Assembly: GCA_021399445.1 (NCBI GenBank)
Contig: JAJTUQ010000002.1
Span: 6,014,001-6,078,000, forward strand
Direction of reading: 5' to 3'
From: Xylogone sp. PMI_703
Taxonomy: Eukaryota; Ascomycota; Leotiomycetes
DNA: 64,000 nt
Part shown: in pieces, positions 21,285 to 35,312 of the stretch
Numbering within the stretch: position 1 is the stretch's first letter
How the letters are laid out: every line of letters begins with the position of its first letter
Position numbers and translations under genes: made by a program
Notes under the pieces: model-generated
Databases searched by the model: none
What the model was told of the DNA's origin: nothing
The model's input: the letters and a program-made list of their open reading frames with translations, nothing else

Positions 21285-23758
21285 ATGCCCCTCCCATCAG
21301 GAAATCACGTCTCCCTCCACACGTTAATGGCTGTGACAACAATGTTTCAACCGACTCACCACTTGCATCTCCGGCATATAGAGCACACGGGTAGTGGTAA
21401 AGATATCACGTCCCCGGGATCTGCACATCGGTTTTATTTGACTGATGAAATCCGATATCACTTGCAGAGCATTTATGACAATATCTGTGCAGGAGAAAAA
21501 ACGCTTTCTAAAGACAAATTTGCTACGTGGTTAAATGCGGTACAACACCAACCGATTGAATTAGATAAAGAAAGCTATAAGTTTGTAGAGTTTCTCGAGG
21601 CTGTCTATTATAATCATGGACTGGATATTGTTCGACCCGCGGAAGAGAAGAATTTATCATATCCGATTACCAACTACTATATTAGTAGTAGTCATAATAC
21701 CTATCTTATGGGAAACCAGCTTTCTTCGAAGAGTTCTACGGATGCTTATAAAAATGTGAGTACCTTTTCGACTCTTTTCAATCTACGATTGGTACTAATC
21801 GTTCATAAATCTAGGTCCTTCTACGTGGATGCCGCTGTATCGAAATAGATGTACATAACGGAGAACAGCCCGAGTCGAAATCACCTGAAGGGGCTTCATT
21901 ATTTCCATCGCCAAAGAGCGAACACAAACGGCATACCTCAGGGAGCACACTTTCCAGTCGAGCCGGAGCTGCTGTAGAAAAGGTGGAAGAAAAATACGAG
22001 AGCGCCAAGCATAAGATCGCAGAGAAAATTCTGGGAAAGGAACATTCTCACCATGATGACCATGATCGATTAGATCCCCAATCAATTGCAGAGTCCATCG
22101 AGCGGCCACCGTCATCCCGATCAATGAGAGTCGGTGAGCCCCTCGTCCTGCATGGCTGGACGCTTACGACGCCTGTTGGTTTCCGAGCCGTGTGTAGAGC
22201 TATCAGGGAAGCAGCATTTGAGACAAGTAATCTGCCAATTATTGTTAGCCTGGAAGTACACGCAGATTTGGAACAACAAGAAGTTATGGTTAAGATCATG
22301 AAGGAGGAATGGGAAGGACTTTTGGTCGACAAGCCTCATCCAGAGTGCGATCCCAATGAAAGGCTTCCGAGACTGTGTGACTTACTGAATAAAATCCTCG
22401 TCAAAGTCAAGAAAGCACCTACGAATAGTCTAGAGCTGACACAAACAGTCAGCACCACTAATTCGCTGGCACCTATTCCAACTGCAACAGATACCGACTC
22501 AATCCATTCAGGCTCTGAAGATGAAAGATCAAGTAAGAAAAAGGTCAAAATCTGTGAATCTCTCAGCAGTTTGGGCATATATACTCATAGTGAGCACTTC
22601 GTAAATTTCGAGTCGCCGTCAGCAAAATCACCTCCACACATCTTTTCAATTGGCGAAAGCAAAATACTTGAACTATATGAGGAACGGAAGGCAGAAATGT
22701 TTGCTCACAATCAGAACTTTTTCATGCGAGCATATCCCGCCGGTTTCCGAATCGACTCATCAAATCTGGACCCATCAAGCTTCTGGCGTAAAGGTGTCCA
22801 AATGGTTGCGATGAATTGGCAGAAATGGGACGAAGGAATGATGCTCAATGAAGGCATGTTTGCTGGTGAAAATGGCTGGGTGTTAAAACCTCGGGGCTAT
22901 CGCAGCGTTGATCCCGCAACAAACGAGGCTGAAGCTATACAGCACAAGACGTTGGATTTGAGGATAACCATTCTAGCTGGTCAAGATATCTCCATCCAGC
23001 CTGATCAGACAGAGAAGGGCACTCATCTCTATGTAAAGTGTGAGCTGCATGTTGAAAAGCAAGAAGAGCGATCTAAGGAATCCAGCGAAGAGACAAGCCA
23101 TCCAAAGGAAGGGGTGGAGTACAAACAGAAGTCGCCGCCCGGCAAAGGTGATCATCCAGATTTTGGAAAGGACGGTTATACATTTGAATTTTTGGATATT
23201 CCAAATGTAGTTGAAGAGTTGAGTTTTGTCAGGTGAGTCGACTCATCTTCTTATTTGCCTTCTCAATTTCAGCCATGTCTCAAAATACGTGCATCTGCGC
23301 CGTGCTGCAGCTGTTTCGCAGCAGGCCGACACCGCCTTTAGTTTCGGTAGTCTGGTATGCTTCCTTGATCGGAAGAAGAAAATTTCGGCCGATTTGTGTT
23401 TCCATGCGTCTGTCCCTGCCATCTCGGAAGTTTACTCCGAAAGTTCATTTGGAAAGTTTCATCTAATACAGAAATTAATTGTCTGTCCTGCATCATCAGG
23501 GTAGAACTGGCCTCTCACGTTTCCTTTGTTTGCCCCTGATTACCCACAAGCATATTGCGCCATTAGGCATGCGCTAACTGCAACACTACTTTCAGATTCA
23601 AAGTGGAAGCCAAGTATTCCTTAGATTGGTTACCACCCTGGGCCTGTATCAGGCTAGATCGCCTCCGACAAGGCTACCGATTCGTCAACCTCTTTGACTC
23701 TAAAGGTGCAGTAACATCTGGGATATTGTTGGTTAGGGTTGAGAAGATTCTGCGTTAG
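21285..23758 (+). CDS. PLC1: Phosphoinositide-specific phospholipase C (delta-type)
   Basis: Hydrolyses PtdIns(4,5)P2 to diacylglycerol and inositol trisphosphate at membranes. Three exons (21285-21755, 21815-23232, 23596-23758) encode 683 aa. An EF-hand-like region (~45-115) precedes the X box, whose catalytic residues are visible: H137 in SSSHNTYL, E167 and D169 in RCIEIDVHNG, and H270 in LHGWTLT. A Ser/Lys-rich linker (residues ~175-260, inside the X region) and a second variable stretch precede the Y box (about 407-530: SEHFVNFES, FFMRAYPAGFRIDSSN, GMMLNEGMFAGENGWVLKPRGY). A C2 domain runs to the end (ACIRLDRLRQGYRFVNL). There is no PH domain, as in other fungal delta-type enzymes of this size. 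The last intron is long (363 nt); the junction R/FKVEAKY is supported by phase and C2 continuity. Start at 21285 is the first in-frame ATG; a later Met is possible. Confidence 0.93.
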
Positions 23759-26700
23759 TCGGGAATCAGAAGCCTTTTTGAGATATTCGTACATATAACA
23801 AACCGAGGATCAACTCAAGCCGAGGGCGATGTAAGGAAGACAATGAAGAAAGCATAGGTTAGGATACCCATGCGACGATATTTTGCGAAGAAGGATAAAG
23901 AAAGTGAAAAGGATGATGCCCCATGGTGGAGACATCCATGACGTGAGGCAGAACACCATAAAGAAGATACGGAAGCTTTTTGAGTAGTGAGACACTTGGT
24001 GGCATTATGTATGGGAGCACTGGTTGTAACCTGCAATATCTTTTGCCCTATCATTCTAGTAGAGAAAGACCGGATACCTTCCTAATTGATCAAGCTCGAG
24101 AAGAACCCTTAAAAGAAGCAATGATCTAGGGTCGCAAACACACATAAATGAGTTGTGAAGCATACCACCTCGGGACTCGCCGTGCCCGTCTTGAGTTGTG
24201 TGTGTGGAGAGAAAAAGAGTGGAGAATAAAACAAACTCTAAATTTCCGTAGCCGCCCGTGCGAGTTTGCCGTGGCGATCATTGGACATCATCCGCGCGCC
24301 GGGACTGTCTGAGATCATTTCCAGTTCTTTGGTTGAAAGGACGAGAAAGCTCTCCGCGACACGGGGTGCTTCCCAATACCACACCGCATGGGGGCGGTGA
24401 TGTGATGGAAATTGGGGCACAGTCCAGCACAACTCGAGCACAGTACTGGTGTGATCTCCATGTTTTACACGAACCCTTTAAAAAGTGGACGGGAGAGGGC
24501 ACTTTCCTGAAAGAGCATTTGGGCACGTTCAGCCATTTGCAAGTACTGAGCTCACGTTCCTGAGCCACGTGGAAGTCCACTCACGAAAACGATGATCGCC
24601 CCACGGGCTATTAGTCTCTTACCGCACTGGGCTCGGGATACCAATTCCACCTACGTACGGTGGTGGTATTTGGGTGTACCACAGCGGCCCAATGCCGTCC
24701 GGCATCAAGCACCGTACAGTAGATCTAAGATCCTCCAGTCATGGGTTTCAACCTACCCTCAAGGATACAGTACCGTAGCACTCGGCAACCTTGCTTCGGG
24801 TTCTCCTTTGACAACTGCATCTTGGGTCTGGCCAGCAGCTTTCTCGGGCCTCTTTTGATCATGGATTCGGATCATCCGGGATGCATAAGTGGCGTAATCA
24901 GCCCCAAATGCTGCCGAGTTACCAATAGCGTAGGTGCCGGTGCTCAGCGAAGTGGTTCGTAAATGGGTGCATCGCAAGCCTGCAGAAAGTATATGACGCT
25001 CTCCCCCGTGTGGATTCGTTCTCGCTGTGACCAGCCCAGCCCATACCGCATGCACTGGCCAGGCCGCCAAAGTTACTTTGGAAGACCGGGGGCCTGGTTC
25101 CGCGAACCGCGCTGGAAAGGCTATTATTGTACAAGACTGATGGCTTCTTGCAAGGTGCGGAGGTAGGTACCGCGTTTGTCTTTGGAGTCAGGCTTCTCTG
25201 GAACATCTGTAAGGGCCGGACGATGGTGATACACCGCAATCTTGCAATCACTCTGTGTAACCTCATCCTCCTGGAGTCGATCAACCGTAATTTCTTGCAG
25301 AAGGAAGCATTCTACCGGTGATGGCCAGTTGTTGGCCTGGACAAACTTTAGCTGTAAGGAGTGGCTGCAGGATGAGTGATTTGTCAAAAAAAAGCGATCG
25401 ACGGCAGTCTTTGAGGATGCTTGTATAGCCTAGTGGTTGGTTAGGTTGCTGGTCGCTTGCATGCTGATTTCCGGTATCCTGCAAGCGTGCACATTTCCAT
25501 TGACTTTTGAAAAGCCGCCAGGACGTGCCTTCCTGTCTTCTCCCAACACGAGAGGCCTTAGACAGTTGCTTTGCATAACACAGTTCGCCGGCTCGAGAAG
25601 AGCCTTATCACAATTAGTGTCTCAGCCACAGAACACGGTGAACCCTGCTCCTTTTTTCCTGGGGTCAATGATCTGCGCCTTGACCTTAATTGCTTGACCA
25701 CAGAGAAGAGCCTGTCTCACTAGGCGTCAAACTGGAAGCCAAGCGCTTATTATGGCTTCCCCGACAACCCTGGACAGTGACAACGACGCCGACGACTATT
25801 CTCCAGGATGAGGTCCCATCGGAGAAGGAAGCCGCTGCCCGGCAGTCACAATTCTCCTTTACTAACGCATTCATGTTACAACCAAGCTGACGGTTGTATC
25901 TAGCTCGAAGCTCCAGCTAGCTCTCGTTGGCGAGGCCCAGTATCTCCTCTTTGAAAGTCTAGCCGAGGCCCCCTGGATTTCACGAGTCGTACAGTGGATT
26001 AGGGCTTCTCAACGGCTCCTGTGTGTGGTCCTGGAACAGAGCTGGATTCATAAATAAACATACTTCAGCGTCCTAGATCAGCAAATCGGCACATAGACGC
26101 CGGACCCAAAATAGCGGAGCACTGGAGTCTACCAACCCTCTCCTGTGGTTTTGCCCAATACCCGGCTCTCGGCCCCTGCTGAAGGATGTCCTTGACCGAT
26201 ATTAGTGTATTGGTGGCTACCCTACTAAAGTTCCAGAGCGGCGGTTCCTCCAATCGCTCACTTGTCTACGCGTTGATCAGGACCCATCTTCTTTTCTTGG
26301 AGAGACACTTGAGGTGGACAGAGAGTCCTAAGCGTAGAACCCCCAGCTACACCTCATGTTCTCTTGGCTGACTATGGCTGACTTCGGCAGGGAGTCTGTG
26401 ATTGTCTCAAAGGGAGTACACGCAAGGCGTGATTCTGGAATTGTGGGCGTGGTTCTGCTTCTTCCATGCGGCCAGATAGGGAGAAGCTGGAGACCTAGCA
26501 TGAACTAATGCACCATGCTACGTATCCTAAGAGCCCATGTACGGAGGGAGCCATCTGAAATGTGGCATTGGGCGGGAGGTGTGAGCCGATATCGAAATAA
26601 GGTGCGAAGAGCTACCTCGAGTAACCGTAATTTGGAGCTGCCAAGTGCCACAAGAGATTAGGATCTGACGTCCATCTGCCTGGCCATCTGCCGATTATAC

Positions 26701-27547
26701 AGATTGATGAGACGCTGTGTTTTCTGTATGACATTCTCACGGTTTGTTGTTCTCCAGCGTCTAAACTCCTAGGTTGATAGATTGCTGGTGGAGAGTGCTG
26801 CAAGTGAGTTCCGGTTAGCTACGTCCGCTCCCGCCATTAGCTTACAAGGCCTCCTCAAACTATTAGCAGCTGAATTAGCTTCCCTTGCACCACTGCAAAC
26901 CGACCACTTGGATGATTATTCAACACTGTTTTCACCGACAGCGGGTGGGCTATTAAGCCACTAAAACCTTTGGGCTTTGCTTTTGGGTTTTGCCTTCCAA
27001 GTATCACCCCTTCAGTCAAAGACTTGATGTTGACTTGCCGACTTCCCAAGGAGCACCCAAGCAGTGTGGAAGATACCAAGTGTAACAGCGGTTGTGCATC
27101 AAACCGCAGGGAATCAGCTGAGCTTTTCTTTTTGAACCCTCTGCCGTCGTACGCCTCCACCTCCTATCTTACGCCATGGGATGCTTGCCTTCCTATAACT
27201 CTTTGATCAAGATATAAGGGAGCCCATTCTACTCCAAATCACATCGATCAAGCAATCCTCAGCAGCCTTGTCAAATCCTCATATTTAAAGTATATGTCAA
27301 ACATCCATACACCATTTCCAGCCAAGAGGTATTGCATTGATCCTATATTCTCAATGCATCTCAACCTCAATCCTTCGACGTACCGCAGTCCAAGCTATCA
27401 GCTCCTGGGGATCTTGACGTCACCATGCAGATTTACTCCCCATAGTCATTCGGATTTTTCATCAGTCCCGGTAAGAAAAGTTTATCTTCGCTCCCAATCC
27501 GCTTGGCCTATAGAGATCCAGCAATTTCAAGACTAATTCGAACCCAG
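23759..27547. other. Gene desert
   Basis: About 3.8 kb with no supported gene. Open frames are under about 120 codons, overlap and lack motifs. CAGTAC-type motifs occur near 24441, 24714 and 24767. Nothing resembles a transposon or a complete tRNA. Confidence 0.5.
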
Positions 27548-27643
27548 ATGCCCGGAGTAAGATGTCCTACATGTGCTGCTCGAGGACAGGAGGTCTGGGT
27601 TATCCCGGGGAGAGCTTGTAGTTACTGTGGTACTCCGTGCTAG
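27548..27643 (+). CDS. Small zinc-ribbon-like peptide (31 aa)
   Basis: A 31-codon frame: ATG, then CPTC at residues 6-9, a 14-residue middle containing GQEVWVIPGRA, and CSYC at 24-27, ending CGTPC and TAG. The spacing C-x2-C-x14-C-x2-C is that of a minimal treble-clef or zinc-ribbon knuckle. I have an uncertain recollection of short uncharacterised fungal ORFs ending in a CxxCGTPC-like tail; no function is known to me. ATG context (ACCCAGATGC) is fair, but an AG immediately before the ATG means this could also be the last exon of a longer gene whose upstream exons are in 27.2-27.5 kb (frame 27294-27536 is open but unremarkable). It lies alone in a gene-poor region. Confidence 0.5.
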   Translation: MPGVRCPTCAARGQEVWVIPGRACSYCGTPC

Positions 27644-27888
27644 TCGGATGGTATATACTTACAGCTCTTGATTCGTTGTTGATGCCTAACAAGTGGCTAC
27701 AGTTTTGTAGTATTAAGATGAACTAGCGACTTTTCCTAACGTCGATTTGGGGTTCAGGCATTGGGGGGTGGGGTGAAGGTGTTTTAGCATTTGGGGGTGT
27801 TCAGGAATCCTTGCGCTGATAGCAGGCGGAAAAGTGCTTCTTTCCACAACATTTTAGATCTCCTTAAAGAAATTCAGGGCAATAATAG
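27644..27888. other. Intergenic
   Basis: Short stretch between the small CxxC ORF and the coding-like frames; nothing seen. Confidence 0.4.
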
Positions 27889-28110
27889 AACTCTAGCTTA
27901 ACTCCCAAGGGCTACACCTATAGCTCTGTACAGGGCTGTTATATATCTATAAGAGGCTGTGAGAGCATCACGCTCCAGGCAGCAAGGATAAAAGCAATGA
28001 AAGACGTGCCTGCGATTCGTAATATCATGAGAGTGGAGAGCTCAAGGACTGAAACTTCTGAAAGAGTTTTCATAAAAACCTGTCCAGATGGTAAAACCAA
28101 TGGTCGCTGA
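27889..28110 (+). other. Coding-like open frame, possible exon
   Basis: An unbroken 73-codon frame whose latter part reads like a soluble protein (SITLQAARIKAMKDVPAIRN, followed by a Ser/Thr/Glu-rich stretch and FIKTCPDG). A plausible acceptor (TACAG ending at 27933) and a weak donor (GTAAAA at 28091) flank it. I do not recognise a family. It may be an exon of a decayed gene together with the frame at 28297, but the phases do not join with the visible splice sites. Confidence 0.25.
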
Positions 28111-28296
28111 GTTAATATCGAGATCCTGGGCGAGATTTCAGGATTCCACATAATATCTGTTATAGTTGTTTGCGGCCAGCTAGAAGTTGTGTATGGCCTA
28201 TTGGCAATTAAGTGAGGCACAATAAGATTCAAGGGTATTCTTAGCCTCTAGAAAAGAAAATAATATTGTATAAGGTGTCTCTGCGATGTACGGACC

Positions 28297-28509
28297 ATGC
28301 TTCCGAGGAAAGACAGGATAGATCTCAGTATTAATGCGGTCAGATATTGGCAGGTACAGCAATATCAAGATTCAGCTAATCAGATAGCAAGATTCAACAA
28401 TCGCATGAGACCAGCCTTTGAGAGTTCTGGCGTATTAAGAGATGATTCCGCAAATCATATAGTGTGCTTGGACAAAATTTTTCAAGATATAAGTAAAGAA
28501 GCTGCCTGA
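28297..28509 (+). CDS. Hypothetical 70-aa protein or gene fragment
   Basis: ATG-initiated 70-codon frame with a balanced, helical-looking composition (AVRYWQVQQYQDSANQIARF; ending LDKIFQDISKEAA). No signal peptide, Cys pattern or known domain. The frame is closed upstream by a TAA at 28261. Could be a small gene or a remnant of a larger one with 27889-28110. Function unknown. Confidence 0.3.
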   Translation: MLPRKDRIDLSINAVRYWQVQQYQDSANQIARFNNRMRPAFESSGVLRDDSANHIVCLDKIFQDISKEAA

Positions 28510-29290
28510 TGAAGTAATTGGTCCACATTGAGGAGTAGATATGATTGTAATCTGACAATGCCCTCGCATAGAGTAGGAGCACATAGGAAGACTTCCTAAT
28601 CTACTAAATCATACCCGGGCCGATTACCGAATGACATCTCACAAGGAGAGGTGCATTCAAGTAGCACGGTGTGTTAAGCGTGAATATGGTCGTATCAGGC
28701 CCTAGCAAATGTGGTGAAAACCATCGTTACTTTCATGGATTGCGCGGCACATGGAAATGTACTTACAATCATGTCTAATTCCATGTTGCCAGAGTTATAT
28801 GAGGGAAGAGGATAGTAACACCAAAAAAAAGCTTTCACTTATTTCACACTACCATATAAGAAACAAACAAAAACAAACAAGACAGGCATGAGAAGATGAA
28901 GAATATTATATTTATAATACAGAGCAGAGAGACTATGCTGATAGTTGAGGCAATAGCGTTTGTTACACAAGACTCGGTGCGGAGGCAATATTTTCCGTGA
29001 GAGCAATGGGTCTCAAACTGTCCATATTGTTATATGACGAGCAAACGTTGAGATGGAGAAGGGATGAAGTCACGCTTTGTAGGCATCCAGATATATTGAC
29101 CGGCTATAAGAGATTATATTCTATATGCCGATGCCTGACTGTATGCCCAAGTAACACTTGTCCAACGCCTTAGATAACAAAAAGTGCCCGTTCTCCAACG
29201 CCCATCGTCTCAATACCACAATTTCAGGCAGCAGGTATTAAAAAATTTAAGAAGGTGCAGGTTGAGAACACATAAATTGGTTACAGAGCA
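28510..29290. other. Intergenic, 3' of IWS1
   Basis: About 780 bp of AT-rich DNA with A/C-rich runs near 28860. No gene seen; includes the IWS1 3' flank. Confidence 0.5.
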
Positions 29291-30699
29291 TCAGATCCTC
29301 TTTCTGCCTTGTTTTGCTGTCATTCTCCTGAATGCCTCCATACCACCGGCGCCAATAGGCCTTGACGCCGGATCTAACGTCTTGCTTGGATCAAATGTAC
29401 TTCTCGGAGCAACGGTATAGCTGGTATTGGACGACTCCATTCGTGCACGATTGGACCTAATGGGTTGTGCAAGGAGGCGCTCGCGCTCAAGATCGCGCTG
29501 AGACTGAGTAGCAGTATGTTGCGAAAGTGAGGGCTGTGATTGAGAAAGGCGTAGTGCCAGTTGAGCAGCTCTGTCGCAAATATTAGCGTTTTAACATGAT
29601 TTAAAGAGTGGGAGGCGCACTGATGATCAAACTCCTTAGTGACGACTTTACGTTTCTTATAGTCATCACTTCGTCTCAAGATAGGTCGACTCCATTCACC
29701 CAACAGACGCTCTGCAATTCTTTTTATTTGCATCTCTGGTCTTTTGCTCTTAGTATAGTAAAGAACGACTTTACCAATACCGCTGCTTTTTAAACATTCT
29801 TTTTCGATAGGCAGGCGAGTAAGCGCCTGGAAAATATCACGTTGAATATTGTACGCTGGAAGACTGCCATCATTAAGGGGTTCGAGAAAAAATCGAACAG
29901 ATTGAAGGAAGTTTGTATCGGGGTCGACAACGGAGTGCTGAGATGTGTTGCGGTTAAGCAGGGCTACGACTTCCGGCAACAACTTTAACTTATGCAGAGC
30001 TGGCTCTCCTTTATCTCGAGCAATGTTATCTGCTTGACAAGCTGCTTCCATGCGTATCTTCAAGTCTGCAATCTCATCGTCCAGAGCTTCCTCTAGATCC
30101 TACTCAGGAGGTCAGTGGTGGGTAATAGAATGTCGATCTGGAATACGTACTACTTCATCCTTCTTTCTTCTTCTCTTGTTAGGGTTCTTTAGCGCAGCAT
30201 CCATAGCTCTATCCAGAGCCCTTCGCCTTCTTTCTTCAGGAGTAAGATGCTCTTCATTCTCAGGTTCTGGAGTTGCTTTTCGTCGTTCTTTAGCACGCTC
30301 TCTATCCTCATCCGTTCTATTCGATTTAGATTTCCGAACCCGCTTTCCTTCGAGAGTCTCTCCATCGGCTTCCTCGTTATCATCTCTGCGTGTTCTCTTT
30401 TTCTTTTCCCTCTTGCCTTCTTTTGGCTTCTTCTGTTCCCCATCTTTTTCAGAACGTTTGCGTTTCGCAGCCTTTAATGTCCGAGCAACGTCTTCATCAA
30501 TCTCGATAGCGGGTCTATCCTCCAATGCAACTGTCTTGGGATCGAAATCGGCGAATTCAGCTTCATCGACTTCTGACAGCTCAGAATCATTGTCCAAGTC
30601 ATCGTCCTCATCTTGATCGACATTTACTGCAGGAGATTCTGATTCATGCTCCTCTCGTGCCGGAGAGATGACCCTGGATTCTTCTTCCGAGTCTGACAT
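29291..30699 (-). CDS. IWS1: Transcription elongation factor IWS1/SPN1
   Basis: Nuclear factor that binds Spt6 and RNA polymerase II and couples elongation to mRNA processing and export. Three exons (30699-30151, 30099-29621, 29570-29291) encode 435 aa. The N-terminal ~180 residues are acidic/Ser-rich and then strongly basic (repeated KR/RRK tracts), as in IWS1 proteins. The conserved TFIIS N-terminal (LW/HEAT-like) domain spans about 200-340, with ALHKLKLLPEVVALLNR, RFFLEPLNDGSLPAYNIQ and LLGEWSRPILRRS. The C-terminal tail (PRSTFDPSKTLDPASRP; MEAFRRMTAKQGRKR) is also typical. ATG 30699 opens MSDSEEES; the same frame extends upstream to another ATG but that part is not IWS1-like. The second donor is GTGCGC, less common but in phase. 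Divergent from Brl1 at 365 bp. Confidence 0.94.
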
Positions 30700-31064
30700 T
30701 TTGAAGGTTATGAGCGATAAAGGTATGGAATGGTGGCGTGTTTGAGACTTTGTTGTTGTTGGATAGGATTGGATGCTCTCTGATATATTCAGGACAGTCC
30801 CAAATTCATAGATCTTAATCGAAAACCTGTCGTAGGATTGAGATAGAGTGATACTCCCAACCCAAAGCGATATGGAGGTCGAGAGGCTACTCACTGGAGA
30901 CGCCTGTCGCGAAGCTGTACTTCTTAGATCGCTCTAAAATTAAAGTTTGATGCATTATTGCCTGAGGCATAAATATTTGTTTACTCCGGTCGAAGCTGTG
31001 ATAGCGATAACTTGATATTCGTCTAAGTTCCTCCATATAACCATATCATTTACCTGCATAAACG
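30700..31064. promoter_or_regulatory. Divergent promoter, IWS1 / BRL1
   Basis: 365 bp between two divergent start codons, so the two genes must share or overlap promoters. I see no strong TATA element. Confidence 0.55.
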
Positions 31065-32403
31065 ATGGAGAAACGTTCATACGAAAGTCCAATGGATTGG
31101 GAGTGGCAAACTCAAGCTCCAACAGATCCCAACTCCCCCTTCTTAAAGTTTAAGCCATCAGCGAATCTACAGAGTAGGTTGGATCAATCCGCAAGTCGCT
31201 CATCCGTCTAACATAACATTCTTCAATAGAAACCTTTGAAACTCCATCTAAATCGAGCTCTTTCATAAATTCTTCTTCAACTACTGCACCACCTTTCCGT
31301 AACCCTTCATTTACAACACCTCGTAAACAATTCGAACAAGACATCCTCTCGGAGGTCTCTGGCGCAGAATCTTCTCCGGCGGACAATGCAGACGGAGAAG
31401 ACACACCGGATATTGCACAATCTACCAAATCAATGACTCATTTTAAAGGCTCACCTTTAGGGAAAGGCCCACTCTTTGGGCGTTACGGTGCCAACACTGA
31501 TCTTATGAAGAAAGTCCGAAAACGCCAAAGAATAACGAGAAGCCGTGCTGCTATTAGAGGAAATCGAGGTGCTTCAGATGACGAGTCTGTCGATGGGGAT
31601 TCAGGACTGCGCAGCAAATCAAACACACCAAAGGAGGATTCAAGTCAAGGCTGGCTTTCGGCGCTCTTGACCGGAATCGAGTCGCGACCAAACCTACCAT
31701 CAGTGCTCTCCTACTATGCCCAATTAATATTAAACTTCTTTCTTGTTTTTCTTACCATATATGGTATTATGATGTTCTGGTCCACGATCCGCGCGGATGT
31801 TGACAAGGCTTCCGAAGAGGCTAAGGCCGCTGTTGTGGCAGAGATGGTCTTATGTGCCAAAGAATACGTGGACAACAAATGTGCACCAGAGACTCGTGTC
31901 CGAGCAATGGAGGCTGTTTGTAACAATTGGGAACAGTGCATGTCTCGGGATCCGGATTCAGTTGGACGGGCCCGGATTAGCGCTCGCACCTTCGCTGAGA
32001 TATTTAATAGCTTTATAGAGCCAATAAGCATAAAAGCTATGGTATGCACAATTCCCTTACTGTTCAGAGTGTTCAATATCAAGACTGATCTTTCGTATTG
32101 TGGTAGATCTTTGTTGTGTTAATACTTGCAACATGTATTCTTGTGAATAACCTGGCATTTGGAATGTTTCGATCCAAGCATACTCATCCACCCAGCGTCC
32201 CTCAATATTTCCCACCACAACCACAACAATTCCAATGGGGACCTCCACAGACCCCTTCTCATAGTATTGGATTTGACCCCTACACAACTACACCGTTTCC
32301 TCAAATCATGGCCAGTCAAATACCAAACCAACACAGTCCAAGCAAACGAGATCGGAGTCCGACCAAGGGAAACCGTAGTCCAAGTAAGGGGCGAATTTTC
32401 TGA
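31065..32403 (+). CDS. BRL1: Brl1/Brr6 nuclear-envelope protein
   Basis: Essential integral membrane protein of the nuclear envelope and ER, acting in nuclear pore complex biogenesis and lipid homeostasis. Three exons (31065-31173, 31230-32041, 32107-32403) encode 405 aa. The N-terminal half is Ser/Pro-rich and basic. Two membrane segments flank a luminal domain: TM1 about 195-220 and TM2 about 308-328, with four Cys between (C245, C254, C267, C273), the set that forms the family's conserved disulfides. The C-terminal tail is Pro/Gln-rich with repeated SPSK/SPTK motifs. The first intron (56 nt, GTAGGT...CTAAC...TAG) is needed; without it the frame stops at 31186-31188. Fungal Pezizomycotina usually have one Brl1/Brr6-type protein, so the paralogue name is uncertain. 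Confidence 0.9.
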
Positions 32404-33196
32404 GCGATTTCTTCTAGTTGTATATTTTTTTTGCAATTGTATTTATTAGTTATGGAAACATGGATTTGAAGGGGTTGGAATAGCCGGCGTTTGGTTGTGA
32501 GGCTGTATGGGTTCTAAGGATAATTGGGGGTGGAGGGCATTGATACAAGGGAACATGGCAATATGTGTATAATATGAGGCCCATCCAACTACTAGCAACT
32601 TTTACAAGCCCTTCCACACGTTTACGGCGGATGAATGCATGATATTCATCTTCTTAAACGTCAAAGATTAGCAAGGTTGTTTGTCATTTACAACTTAAGA
32701 AAGTCGACCAAGATCAATGTATACAAAACCCGCCGCATCATTGTACTAAATATCTATCTAATGCCCAATTAACCTTGCTCTCTCCTCTACAGTCCATTTC
32801 TCGGCTTGTCGCGGAAAGAGTCAATCTCACAGCTTTGGATTACGGTAACGCAATATGTAAGTACACCTGCGCACTATCACTTCACTCACATGCCCATCAC
32901 TTGCTCCGTAACTACCTGCATGTATTGTCCATGAACAGTAACCTTTACCATCAAAATCCTAGTCTCCCAGCACCATCCGTCCCGCATTACCATATACGAG
33001 AGAAAGGATGTCATAGAAAACAATTGTCGTTCGTCAAGTAAGAGTGAAATAAAAGAGAAAATCGCTAAAATTCATGTCTTCAGCCGTGAAAATATATGGA
33101 TGAAGGTACCAGAAGATTCCAACAGCCAATTATTCCATAAGAAAACTCGTAGCTTTCTCGTGTCTTTCGTCTATAACAGGAGAAGAAAACATAGGT
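32404..33196. other. Convergent 3' region, BRL1 / SRPK
   Basis: About 790 bp between two converging genes. Only short unconvincing frames; likely both 3' UTRs. Confidence 0.5.

Positions 33197-35312
<2,116 letters not shown>

Noticed and set aside
25425..25495. tRNA-like start (TAGCCTAGTGGTTGG)
   Set aside because: No anticodon arm, B box or acceptor pairing could be drawn downstream.
30050..30616. 188-codon plus-strand Ser/Phe-rich frame
   Set aside because: Antisense shadow of the acidic/basic IWS1 N-terminus.
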